DNA of 16,196 nt from Alphaproteobacteria bacterium (GCA_002701555.1 NZVS01000081.1:6977-23172); one strand, 5' to 3'; counted from the stretch's first letter, positions 1 to 7,971 are shown. Numbers and translations: made by a program. The notes: generated from the sequence alone by a model not told the origin.

Positions 1-263
1 GCAGCTTCTACAAATCCATCGCCGTCACAATCGCCTTGATCAGCGGCCATTGCACTGTCGGTTGTCACGATTTTAGAGGTCATCATCATCTGGGATTCCG
101 CAACCGATATATTGGATACGGTTTTAGAGGTTTTCAGAGGACCTTGCACAACAGTCATAGTGGATACGCCCAATACGCCAAGAAATGCAACAGCCCCGAA
201 CAAGGCAAAAATCATGTTACCTGATTGGTTATGAGGATACATCTTTTCAAATATTCTTATCAT
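1..263 (-). CDS. Pilin-like RCC1-family paralog, N-terminal part (cut by window edge)
   Basis: This is the first 87 residues of a third member of the tandem family; the rest lies beyond the left edge. A short polar N-terminus leads to NQSGNMIFALFGAVAFLGVL, a prepilin-like hydrophobic helix at about residues 12-33. Then come a VQGPLKTS segment matching KGPLTSS/KGPLSSS in the two upstream genes, an AESQM motif, and GDCDGDGFVE at about 77-86, which starts an EF-hand-like calcium loop. The ATG at 263 is chosen because it overlaps the previous gene's TGA as ATGA and has a good ribosome site (AGAGGTGA) 7 bases upstream. A second in-frame ATG at 242 is possible but has less support. Expected role: membrane-anchored or pilus-associated exported protein. 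A C-terminal propeller is expected by analogy but cannot be seen. Confidence 0.8.
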   Translation of the reverse strand, partial: MIRIFEKMYPHNQSGNMIFALFGAVAFLGVLGVSTMTVVQGPLKTSKTVSNISVAESQMMMTSKIVTTDSAMAADQGDCDGDGFVEA

Positions 264-3200
264 GGGTCGGTCACCTCTACTGGAGATGAAACAGTGCCTG
301 ATGTGGAGCCGTTCCCTAATCTACCATTTGACGCAGCCCCCCAGCACCATGCGGTTCCATCTGATTTTATTCCACAACTATGCTCTGAACCAAGAGAAAT
401 GCTGTCCCAATTTCCTGTTCCCGAAACCTGCACCGGATTTTCTTTAGACGATGTTGTTCCTCCATCGCCAAGTTGATGAGATGATGCAGCCCCCCAACAC
501 CAGGCTGCTCCACCTGCTTTGATCGCACAACTATGAGAAATCTCTGGCCCACCACTCGCCAATTTTGCCCAGCTTACTCCTCCACCATCGTCGATCAGTG
601 CAGGTATATCTGAATCCCATGCAGAACTTCCATTACCAAGCTGGCCATCACTGTCACTTCCCCAACACAATAAGGAATTGTCACTTTTTATACCGCAACT
701 ATGTGCTTCTCCTGAAAAGACATCTATATATCCTTGTGTTCCCGATACTTGGCCGGGCGTATCCTGATTTCCTCCGGCACCGTTTCCGAGGTTTTCCTGA
801 CCATCTTCTCCCCAGCATTTAATTATGTTTCCACTGGTTAAGCCACATGTATGAGACCAACCACCTGAGGCAATCTTTATCCAGCTGTCCCCACCAGAGA
901 CCAGAACCGGATCTTCTTGGGCAGTTGTTCCCGCCCCGTTCCCAAGCTGATTGGCGGTATCCTTACCCCAACACCAGGCGGTCCCACCAGTCTTGATTCC
1001 GCAAGAATGATCACCACCAAGGCTAACATCTATCCATTTGCTGCTTCCGGTAACTTCGGTAGGGATGTTTTGGTCTTCCCAAAGAACAGATCCGTTACCA
1101 AGTCTACCATCATTATCGTTACCCCAACACCATAAGCTATCGTCACTTTTTATAGCGCATGTATGACTTGATCCCGCCGAAATCCTCTTCCACTTTCCAC
1201 CCCCGGCAACAGCCTGAGGCGTACTAAAATTACCAGTTGAGGTATTATTACCGAGTTTTCCGCTTGCAGCCTCTCCCCAACACCATGCATTTCCATCTGC
1301 CGTTATACCGCAAGTATGTGTCTTACCTGAACTAATTTGCGACCAACCACTAACATCAACCTTCGGACCGAAGCAGTAGTAGTTTCTTAAAGCCGCACAA
1401 GGTTGTGATGAACTGTGCCTAATCCATCTGTGATCGAAATGATTAACATTTCCTAATGTCGTGCTACCTGCAACACTGGTGTAATCCTGACAGGTTCTAC
1501 TGAGTGAACTACTTTCTTTTCTTAAGCTTGACAATGATGCGGTCCTGACCATGGAATATTCATTATTAACCTCATCTGCAACATAAGCAGTTCCATCAGC
1601 GTAATAGTTAATTACATCTTGTATCTCACCTGATGAAAGCTCATTAATATCATTCGCGATTACATCATCATTCATATTATATATTGTTGTAGAGAATGGG
1701 CTCAAACGGTCACGCGCATCTATTGTGGAAGTTGAAACAAGAGCTTTATAGTCTGCAAAATTACTAATTCCTGCGGTTTGCGCCTCTGTCTGACATATGC
1801 TGTCTACACCTGCCAAGCCTCCATTGTCACCATTATATAGATTCTCGGTTACAAAGATGAGTGTTTCATCCGCAGGGTCTAATGCATGTATTTTTACTGG
1901 TATAATGTCAGCGCCACTTGTCAAAGATGCATCTGTTGTCGTACCCGCAGCACCAGCCGTTGCAAGTACAGTAACATCAACAGTTGCCTCCGGAGTAAGA
2001 CTTATAGATGTACCGTTACCTTGGCTTGTTGTAAGTGTAGGTGAACCGTCTCCGGAAATAGACAAGAAAATATTTTGGTTGAAACCAGTAACTTTAAAGT
2101 CATAGCTACCTTGTGTATTCGCGTCTGTGTAAATATTGATTTCTGGAATTGAACCGAATACGGCTTCCGATGATAAATAATACTCTGGGTTTGTATCGGT
2201 TGGCGGAGGTGTAGCTCCCGAATTATGTCTTCGCGCACATCGTGCAGAATAAAAATCACCTGTCTTGGCTGTTGAAGCTCCACCATCATTAAAGTTTTTC
2301 AAAGCATATGGTTTTCTTATTCCATCATGTGCAATTGTATCTATCCAACTGGAGGACGCATATAACTGTTTTGAAGAATCCTCACCACCATAAAACTTCG
2401 CTCTTATTAAACTATTAGAGTATATCTGGGTGATAAGCTCATCTTTTGAAGGTAAAAACCAATCTGTATAGCCATTTAAATCCAGCGCTAAGCAATATTC
2501 AGCCGCAGGATAAACTCCAGTTGCACCATTAAGGTAGGTGCCTATTCTGTCAGTGGCTACTTTCCCCTCTATACTTGATAATGTCGCGTAACCAAGCACT
2601 GCTTGCGGTGCCAGATATGTATCGTCTGAATAGTTTCCTGAACAAGTCGGGTTATTAGTGTTTGTGCCACACCCTTCTTCCTGAACAATCAATTGTCCGT
2701 CACCGGGGCCACCATCAACACCAGTGCAATTTCCGACTATATAGCCACCTTCAATGTAATCCCCGTTCTGGCAAACAAGCCCCGTACTTTCACCACTTAA
2801 ATAAACAATAACACTGTTAGTACCATCAGTTACTGTGAGATTTGCACTGTAGCTCATATTTCTGTCGGCCTTGGCGCGAACATCAATCTGACATGATCCT
2901 GTATAAGCGGGGAGATATACATTATCATCACAAGTTGAACTGGCCCAATCTATTTCAAAATTCTCGGGATTTGTACCTCCCAGATAGGCTGAGTAATCTT
3001 TGCTTATATATTCCGAATCCAAACTGCCGATGTTACGCACAGTAAAAGTTGTGTAGTCACTGTAACCAAAAGGGCACTCACCAGCATTACACGGACCGGC
3101 TATATCCATATTATAATCAGCATGAGGTGGCGCTGATAAAGTCGCGGCAGCATCAAAACTATCATTCACAGTCCATGCAGATCCATCACATGTCTCCACT

Positions 3201-4129
3201 TTATTCAAGGCTGTGTTGTAACGAATTTCACCTTCGTTACTTGGCCCGCAAGCAGATGTTCCGTCATCCTGTTTGAGATAACCCGCTTCTCCGGATCCAC
3301 CACCGAGAACTGATTGCCAGTTTCCAGCACCGTCACAACGGACAACTTGTTTTTCAACATCATCGAAATAGAGTCTGTTGACATCTTCCGGCCCATCGCA
3401 ATCATCAGCCGAAGTGGACGCAACTGTTCCCATACTCATTCCGCCTGCGAACTCGATTGTCTTATCTATTTCTGCTGTTTCGCTATCGGCAGCTTGTATA
3501 GACCATAACCCTCCTCCATATGAAGATGCCTCTTCATATGTATATGAAAGGACAACGTCATCTGATCCGGCATTTTTGCTTATCATATCAGTTGTATCAT
3601 CGACATAAGCACTGCAGGTCGTTTCAAACTTCCGGTTTTTACCCGCTGATATAAGTGCCACTACAGGCATGGTTACATTAGGTTGGCCGTTTAGCCTTTG
3701 TTCAGTTGCATCTGCATTATCATCACATGCCGCATTGGCACCCGTAACAGCCGCCCCACCATTCCACACACAATATCCGTATCTTACGCCCCACGGGTCA
3801 GTTACGCTTGCGCCAAGTGCATCAGGATAGTATCCGCCGCCTATTGGGGCATCACCTGCGCCCGCATCCTCGTACTCAATTGGTTCGACCATTCCATCAC
3901 CATCACAATCACCACCATTTGGAAGTGCTGCGGCCTGTCGTATAGCTACATTTGAAGCCACCCTCATCTGATATTCAGCCATTGAAACGCGCGATACATT
4001 TACTGATGAAGTTAAAGGACCTTTCATGTAGGAGGTCGTTGCCACACCAAGCACACCCATGAATGCGACAGCCGCAAACAAAGCCATGAATATATTGCCT
4101 GATTGGTTGTTAAATTTCATTTTCTTCAT
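260..4129 (-). CDS. Large pilin-like protein with Lcl/DUF1566, DUF1554-like and seven RCC1 repeats
   Basis: 1289-residue exported protein, probably surface-attached and binding; no enzyme motif is visible. Modules in order: prepilin-like helix after NQSG (11-33); EF-hand-like loop DCDGDGMVEPIE (74-85); pseudopilin-like core with TDPWGVRYGYCVWN (110-123), ALISAG (158-163) and GSDDVVLSYTY (188-198); two paired-cysteine motifs (244-271 and 294-319, the second with EIRYNT); Ig-like choice-of-anchor region (about 325-450); Lcl/DUF1566-type domain (about 478-635, with YTDWFLPSKDEL); a linker with beta-sandwich character (about 650-745); DUF1554-like region (about 757-925, with LIFVTE, GGLAGVDSICQ); seven RCC1 repeats (929-1289). 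Starts with ATG 23 bases after the stop of the 4153-6687 gene, with only a weak GAG ribosome site, and ends in an ATGA overlap with the next paralog, so the three genes look like an operon. Fold assignments rest on motif recognition; the adhesin role is inferred. Confidence 0.85.
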   Translation of the reverse strand: MKKMKFNNQSGNIFMALFAAVAFMGVLGVATTSYMKGPLTSSVNVSRVSMAEYQMRVASNVAIRQAAALPNGGDCDGDGMVEPIEYEDAGAGDAPIGGGYYPDALGASVTDPWGVRYGYCVWNGGAAVTGANAACDDNADATEQRLNGQPNVTMPVVALISAGKNRKFETTCSAYVDDTTDMISKNAGSDDVVLSYTYEEASSYGGGLWSIQAADSETAEIDKTIEFAGGMSMGTVASTSADDCDGPEDVNRLYFDDVEKQVVRCDGAGNWQSVLGGGSGEAGYLKQDDGTSACGPSNEGEIRYNTALNKVETCDGSAWTVNDSFDAAATLSAPPHADYNMDIAGPCNAGECPFGYSDYTTFTVRNIGSLDSEYISKDYSAYLGGTNPENFEIDWASSTCDDNVYLPAYTGSCQIDVRAKADRNMSYSANLTVTDGTNSVIVYLSGESTGLVCQNGDYIEGGYIVGNCTGVDGGPGDGQLIVQEEGCGTNTNNPTCSGNYSDDTYLAPQAVLGYATLSSIEGKVATDRIGTYLNGATGVYPAAEYCLALDLNGYTDWFLPSKDELITQIYSNSLIRAKFYGGEDSSKQLYASSSWIDTIAHDGIRKPYALKNFNDGGASTAKTGDFYSARCARRHNSGATPPPTDTNPEYYLSSEAVFGSIPEINIYTDANTQGSYDFKVTGFNQNIFLSISGDGSPTLTTSQGNGTSISLTPEATVDVTVLATAGAAGTTTDASLTSGADIIPVKIHALDPADETLIFVTENLYNGDNGGLAGVDSICQTEAQTAGISNFADYKALVSTSTIDARDRLSPFSTTIYNMNDDVIANDINELSSGEIQDVINYYADGTAYVADEVNNEYSMVRTASLSSLRKESSSLSRTCQDYTSVAGSTTLGNVNHFDHRWIRHSSSQPCAALRNYYCFGPKVDVSGWSQISSGKTHTCGITADGNAWCWGEAASGKLGNNTSTGNFSTPQAVAGGGKWKRISAGSSHTCAIKSDDSLWCWGNDNDGRLGNGSVLWEDQNIPTEVTGSSKWIDVSLGGDHSCGIKTGGTAWCWGKDTANQLGNGAGTTAQEDPVLVSGGDSWIKIASGGWSHTCGLTSGNIIKCWGEDGQENLGNGAGGNQDTPGQVSGTQGYIDVFSGEAHSCGIKSDNSLLCWGSDSDGQLGNGSSAWDSDIPALIDDGGGVSWAKLASGGPEISHSCAIKAGGAAWCWGAASSHQLGDGGTTSSKENPVQVSGTGNWDSISLGSEHSCGIKSDGTAWCWGAASNGRLGNGSTSGTVSSPVEVTDP
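263..1345 (-). repeat. Seven RCC1 propeller repeats in the 1289-residue protein
   Basis: Residues 929-1289 divide into seven units of 49-54 residues, each with the pattern W/Y-x-x-(I/V/L/F)-x-x-G...H-(T/S)-C-(G/A)-(I/L)...(W/L/K)CWG......LG(N/D). Seven units match a closed seven-bladed RCC1 propeller. Each unit has two cysteines, one after the HT/HS motif and one in CWG, suggesting disulfide-stabilised blades and an exported location. Unit 4 is the most degenerate (KCWG in place of WCWG). Confidence 0.9.
271..278 (-). promoter_or_regulatory. Ribosome binding site inside the end of the upstream gene
   Basis: On the minus strand this reads AGAGGTGA, 7 bases before the ATG at 263, and lies within the last codons of the 260-4129 gene. 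With the ATGA stop/start overlap it fixes the start of the downstream paralog and suggests translational coupling. Confidence 0.6.
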
Positions 4130-4152
4130 ACATATCTCAAAAATTTCAATTT

Positions 4153-6687
4153 TTAATCAATCACTTGTACAGGGCTTAGACGATTTTCAGTATCCCCATC
4201 TCCCAACTGACCATTAAGACCATAGCCCCAACACCATGCAGTCCCATCTGTTTTGATTGCACAACTGTGACGTGACCAAGAGGAACTTTGAATCCAAGTT
4301 GCCCCACCATCATCTAATGGTGAAGGTGAGTGTTGACTTCCTGATGATGTACCGTTTCCTAAAGAGCCTAATGATGTCGATCGTCCCCAACACCATCCGG
4401 AACCATCTGTTTTGATACCACAGCCATGATAATTTCCACTACCTATTGTAGCCCAACTATCTCCCCCCTCTACCTCGGTTGGGGAAATTTGAGTTCCGGT
4501 TATTGCTGCACCATTACCCAACTCTCCAAAGTTATCATATCCCCAGCACCACGCACTATCATCGTCTTTAATACCACATGTGTTATTAGCTTTGACCGCA
4601 ACGATTTCAGACCATGTTGCACCGCCGTCATCTAACGCCGTAGGAGATGCCAGAACATCTGATTCAGTTCCACCATTACCTAGGCTACCATAACTCTCGG
4701 TCCCCCAGCACCAACCTGATCCGTTCGTTTGTACTCCACAGGCATATTTTTCACCGACACTTATAGATGACCACGTAGCGCCTCCATCGTCCAATGGGTA
4801 CGGCTCTGCATGACCCGTACTAGTTGCTCCATCCCCAATTTGTGAATAATTGTCAGCCCCCCAGCACCATCCAGACCCGTCCGCTTGGATACCGCAGCTA
4901 CTTCTATCACCAGCGGATATGTCCAGCCAAGTAACACCACCATCATTCACCCTAACCGGCACAGGTTGGTTATAAGGGGAACTTATACCCAAACGACTAT
5001 ATGAATTATCCCCCCAGCACCAGGCAGTACCATCATTTTGAATACCACAACTATGTGAAACTCCTGCGGATATTTTACTCCATGTTGCACCGCCATCTTC
5101 AACAGCGACAGGGTTTAGATAGCTCCCAGATGTCTCGTTATTACCCAATCTGCCTGATCCAGCGCTCCCCCAACACCATGCAGATCCATCGTCTTTGATA
5201 CCGCAGGTATGTCCGTCACCTACAGAAACCTGCAACCATGCGCTTACATTAATAAAACCTGAAGCCGTTCCAGATAATGATGCTGTTGCAACTGAACCGC
5301 TGTTAGGATCAGTAACAGTTAAAGTCCCAGAATAAGTACCATTATCTTTTCTGTACCCGACAACGTCAAGAACACAGCTTTGCCCTGGTGCAAGAATAAT
5401 ACCATCCTCGCAGGTTGAACCCGAGGACTGAACTTTGAAACTATCCGAGTCCACACCTGCTATGTAATTGTCTTTATTTGTTGAAAGTACACCTGTTGGA
5501 ACTGATCCTGTATTAGTCAAAGTAAAGGTTTGACCCGAGCTGGAAAATTTATAAGGACAAAGTCCACCTGAACATGGTCCTGTTACATCTAATGTGCCAG
5601 TAGAAGGTGATAGTGCCAGCTCGGCATATGTCCCCTTAATATCCAAAGAACGCCATTCGCTTGAATAACAAACCTCAACAGCATTTATAGACGTATTGTA
5701 ACGTATTTTTCCTGCGTCATCGGATATGCCATCACTATCTAAATCTATATAGTCACAGGTGGATGTTCCCACATCTTCCAAAAGTGATAAAACCTCTATC
5801 CCCCCTTCGCCGGAGACATCATCCCACCCCCCTAGGCCATCACAAGCCTGGATTTTATTTGTCATTGTATTGTAACGCAGACTGTTAATATCTGATGGGC
5901 CACAGGAGGCTATACCATCTTGTGTACCCATTATAACACCACCCGCTACATTGAGGTTTCGGCCTATTGTCGCCTTTGTTGCGTCATCGGATTTTAAAGC
6001 CCATAACTCACCGCCACTGGACGCGGCTTCGCGATAGGTATAAGTCAAAATAACGTCGTCTGATCCATCTGGTTTTGAAACCATGTCGTTGTCTGGTACA
6101 GTGTCTGCGTTCCCGTCAATAAAGTTGTTACACTCTGCATCAAAAACTCTATCAGGTCCGGCAGAAACAATTGCAATTGCCGGATAAACTGGCGTAGGAG
6201 AACCTATAAGCCGCTGTTCTGAAGCAACACCATCTTCATTACATGCCGCAATACTGTCGACCGTATTTTGGGCTCCGGCGTTCCAAGAACAGTAACCGAA
6301 GGCAGTTCCCCAGGGATCAGTTTTAGTGACACTAATTTTATCAGGAATTATACCGCCGTTAATCGGGGCATTAGAAGCACTGGCAGCGACTTTCCATTCA
6401 GTTGGCTCGACATATCCGTCTTGGTCACAATCTCCCTCATCCGGATCAGCAACGCTATCTAAAGTAATCATTTGCGCCACTACCATTAACTGGGTTTCAG
6501 CCATGGACAAACGCGACACATTTACCGATGACGACAAAGGCCCTTTTACAAAAGTTACAGCTGTTGCGCCGAGCAAACCAAGCAATCCTACAGCAGCAAA
6601 AAGCGCAAGGAATATATTACCTTGCTGCTTCCCAGACTGGGAAATAAAACAATATTTTACGGCTTGTTTGACACTATCAAAGCACAC
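4153..6687 (-). CDS. Pilin-like protein with seven C-terminal RCC1 repeats
   Basis: 844-residue exported protein and first gene of the tandem paralogous set. Modules: N-terminal extension, then prepilin-like helix after QQG (residues 24-46, NIFLALFAAVGLLGLLG); EF-hand-like loop DCDQDGYVEPTE (86-97); pseudopilin-like core with TDPWGTAFGYCSWN (123-136), IVSAGPDRVF (173-182) and GSDDVILTYTY (208-218); two cysteine motifs with RYNT (262-288 and 311-345); a choice-of-anchor Ig-like domain (about 352-476, with GPC, FTLTNTGS and SGTLTVTDP); RCC1 repeats (484-844). It lacks the two domains inserted in its larger neighbour. The start is GTG at 6687; the codon three upstream is TAG, so no longer N-terminus is possible. 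A purine-rich AGGGGAAAGGA lies 12 or more bases upstream, a long spacing. Function is unproven; surface binding or a pilus/pseudopilus tip role is inferred. Confidence 0.85.
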   Translation of the reverse strand: MCFDSVKQAVKYCFISQSGKQQGNIFLALFAAVGLLGLLGATAVTFVKGPLSSSVNVSRLSMAETQLMVVAQMITLDSVADPDEGDCDQDGYVEPTEWKVAASASNAPINGGIIPDKISVTKTDPWGTAFGYCSWNAGAQNTVDSIAACNEDGVASEQRLIGSPTPVYPAIAIVSAGPDRVFDAECNNFIDGNADTVPDNDMVSKPDGSDDVILTYTYREAASSGGELWALKSDDATKATIGRNLNVAGGVIMGTQDGIASCGPSDINSLRYNTMTNKIQACDGLGGWDDVSGEGGIEVLSLLEDVGTSTCDYIDLDSDGISDDAGKIRYNTSINAVEVCYSSEWRSLDIKGTYAELALSPSTGTLDVTGPCSGGLCPYKFSSSGQTFTLTNTGSVPTGVLSTNKDNYIAGVDSDSFKVQSSGSTCEDGIILAPGQSCVLDVVGYRKDNGTYSGTLTVTDPNSGSVATASLSGTASGFINVSAWLQVSVGDGHTCGIKDDGSAWCWGSAGSGRLGNNETSGSYLNPVAVEDGGATWSKISAGVSHSCGIQNDGTAWCWGDNSYSRLGISSPYNQPVPVRVNDGGVTWLDISAGDRSSCGIQADGSGWCWGADNYSQIGDGATSTGHAEPYPLDDGGATWSSISVGEKYACGVQTNGSGWCWGTESYGSLGNGGTESDVLASPTALDDGGATWSEIVAVKANNTCGIKDDDSAWCWGYDNFGELGNGAAITGTQISPTEVEGGDSWATIGSGNYHGCGIKTDGSGWCWGRSTSLGSLGNGTSSGSQHSPSPLDDGGATWIQSSSWSRHSCAIKTDGTAWCWGYGLNGQLGDGDTENRLSPVQVID
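4156..5238 (-). repeat. Seven RCC1 propeller repeats in the 844-residue protein
   Basis: Residues 484-844 split into seven units of 47-53 residues with the W-x-x-(I/V)...CGI(K/Q).DG(S/T).WCWG......(L/I)G pattern; all seven have the WCWG signature and a paired upstream cysteine. Units 1-4 and 6 end in a DGGAT- or DGGVT-type linker. The block is 361 residues, the same total as in the neighbouring paralog although individual unit lengths differ, consistent with a closed seven-bladed propeller. Confidence 0.9.
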
Positions 6688-6730
6688 GCTTTTCTATAAT
6701 CCTTTCCCCTCTTTTTCTCATCCCCATAAT

Positions 6731-6752
6731 AGTATACAGCACAAAAAGTATA
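6731..6752 (-). promoter_or_regulatory. Candidate promoter region for the pilin-like operon
   Basis: The 123-bp gap between the tolC fragment and the GTG start at 6687 is AT-rich. On the minus strand it holds two TATACT boxes (6752-6747 and 6736-6731), good -10 matches. No convincing -35 sits at 16-18 bases from either, so this is a weak call. The gap shows no clear terminator hairpin. Confidence 0.3.
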
Positions 6753-6810
6753 GAGAAGCTTAAATTATTGTTCCTTCAACAACTTTTTTAGAAAATACCT
6801 CTGCAGAAAA

Positions 6811-7224
6811 TCATCCCTTGAGGTCAAACAAATTTTCATTTTTCAACGAAAGAAGCCTTACAAGGGAAAAAACCTTTTCATAGCGCGCCTCAATATAGGC
6901 AATACGCGCCTCAACCAGATCTTGCTCTATATCCAGGCTTTCCTGCAATGGCCTCTCTCCAAGCTCCACTTCAGTTTGGATACCTTCGCGCGCCTCCTGA
7001 ATGGCTTGTATTTCTTTTGTACGCCCCTCAAGCCTTCTTAAAGAGTTGTGATATTTATTCCAGAGTGATCTGGCCTCAGAAAGGAGGTTTGTTTTTGTTT
7101 CCATCATGATATCCTTTTGCTGCTCTGAATTGTACTCAGCTTGCCGGGCACGTGACCGCGTAGCCCCCGCCTGATAAAGTGGTACGGACATACGAAGCCC
7201 GATTGTTTGAACCTCGCTTTCGGG
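6811..7224 (-). pseudogene. TolC-family outer-membrane efflux protein, C-terminal fragment
   Basis: The last ~137 residues of a TolC-like channel (family length about 450). Visible are a strand motif, TIGLRMSVPLYQAG, matching the VGL..S.P.YQGG segment of TolC, then a long helical stretch (QAEYNSEQQKDIMMETKTN onward) and the ELGERPLQESLDIEQDLVEA region, corresponding to the G.R...DVLDA segment near the end of TolC. It ends FDLKG and TGA. TolC proteins form trimeric outer-membrane ducts for efflux pumps or type I secretion. Its 5' two thirds are missing: upstream of about 7224 the same frame runs antisense through a receiver-domain gene, so the apparent ATG at 7371 is not real. As it stands it has no start or signal peptide and should be non-functional, unless the junction is an assembly error. 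Confidence 0.75.
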
Positions 7225-7232
7225 AATTATGC
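7218..7232. other. Breakpoint joining two 5'-truncated genes
   Basis: The TolC reading (minus) is convincing up to about PESEVQTIG at 7224-7198, and the receiver reading (plus) begins abruptly at [10 protein letters not shown] at 7229. The receiver's phospho-acceptor Asp should sit three residues before that Met; the base sequence there instead encodes Ser-Gly-Ile. Both genes therefore lose their 5' ends within about 10 bases of each other. No insertion sequence, tRNA or obvious repeat is visible here. Confidence 0.75.
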
Positions 7233-7909
7233 CGGTAATGGACGGTTTTGAAGCCACAAAACAAATCATCCGCATGAAAAAAGAGGGCTTTGTTAAAGCC
7301 GATCTACCAATCATTGCATTAACCGCAAATGCGATGGAAGGAGACCGCGAAAAATGTCTTAAGGTTGGCATGGATGATTATCTTTCAAAGCCCGTTAGAA
7401 GTAAGGATTTAATTGAAAAAATAGTATATTGGTCAGGAAAGAAGAAAAATTATGCCGGTACAGGGGGAAAAGCTGAAAACCAAGTTCATTCCGATGTACA
7501 TACCGACAGCAATTTAAAAACTTTTAAGGTTCCAAACAATCGAAGTGGAATTGTCGATGAGAAAGCTGTCAAAGAGTCCAAGGCTATCTTTAAATCCAAA
7601 TATAAGACAATTCTCGATTATTTTATGGAAGATGCAGAAAATTACATTCATCAAATGCAGGATGCTATTAAACAAGATACTCCGATGGATATTATCAGAC
7701 CTGCGCACACCCTAAAATCTACAAGCAAGCGCATGGGTGCTATTAGACTTTCCGACGCGGCATTTACTATTGAAAAAATAGCTAAGTCACTCGAAGATAG
7801 TGAAAATGCCACTGAAATGGCTAACCTCAAAAAACAAGTAGACGAAATGTTTTTTATTTTTGAAGCCACAAAATCGCATTTTCAGCAAAACAACACAGGT
7901 GAGCAATAA
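7229..7909 (+). pseudogene. Receiver plus Hpt domains, C-terminal fragment of a hybrid sensor kinase
   Basis: The 226 residues from the first in-frame ATG hold the second half of a response-regulator receiver: [10 protein letters not shown], then PIIALTAN with the conserved Thr (about 32), then YLSKP with the conserved Lys (54). A linker (about 70-105) leads to a histidine phosphotransfer domain (about 110-215) with [15 protein letters not shown], phospho-acceptor His160. The layout matches the C-terminal end of a hybrid histidine kinase that relays phosphate receiver to Hpt. The first half of the receiver, including the phosphorylated Asp, and any kinase domains are absent. The ATG has no ribosome site and is simply the 'MP' of the receiver motif, so it is not a genuine start. 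Only the Hpt could fold if expressed. The stop lies 73 bases before ftsH. Confidence 0.8.
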
Positions 7910-7919
7910 TATTTTTTTA

Positions 7920-7948
7920 TTGACACCCTTTTCATAACATTGTTAGCT
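7920..7948 (+). promoter_or_regulatory. Candidate ftsH promoter
   Basis: A perfect TTGACA (7920-7925) lies in the 73-bp gap before ftsH. At 17-18 bases the -10 position reads TTAGCT or TAGCTA, a poor match, so only the -35 is persuasive. The surrounding sequence is AT-rich. Confidence 0.35.
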
Positions 7949-7971
7949 ATTTTTATAAAAATAATAATATC

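Noticed and set aside
4139..4154. Inverted repeat AAAAATT/AATTTTT between the two large paralogs as a terminator
   Set aside because: The stem is only A-U pairs, overlaps the upstream stop codon and sits in a 23-base gap of a likely operon, so it is unlikely to terminate transcription.
263..5238. CRISPR-like recurrence of CCCCAACACCATGC-type words on the plus strand
   Set aside because: They are the codons of the CWG motif of RCC1 repeats read on the opposite strand, spaced about 150-160 bases, in frame, with no invariant repeat or spacer structure.
6326..6763. 145-codon open frame on the plus strand
   Set aside because: It lies opposite the conserved N-terminal module of the pilin-like gene, with no ribosome site and no recognisable protein.
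7100..7350. Mobile element at the tolC/receiver junction
   Set aside because: No transposase, terminal inverted repeats, target duplication or tRNA end could be seen; the two gene fragments abut directly.
7225..7371. Apparent 5' extension of the tolC fragment to an ATG at 7371
   Set aside because: These 49 codons are the antisense of the receiver domain and have no TolC-like character; the real tolC sequence begins at about 7224.
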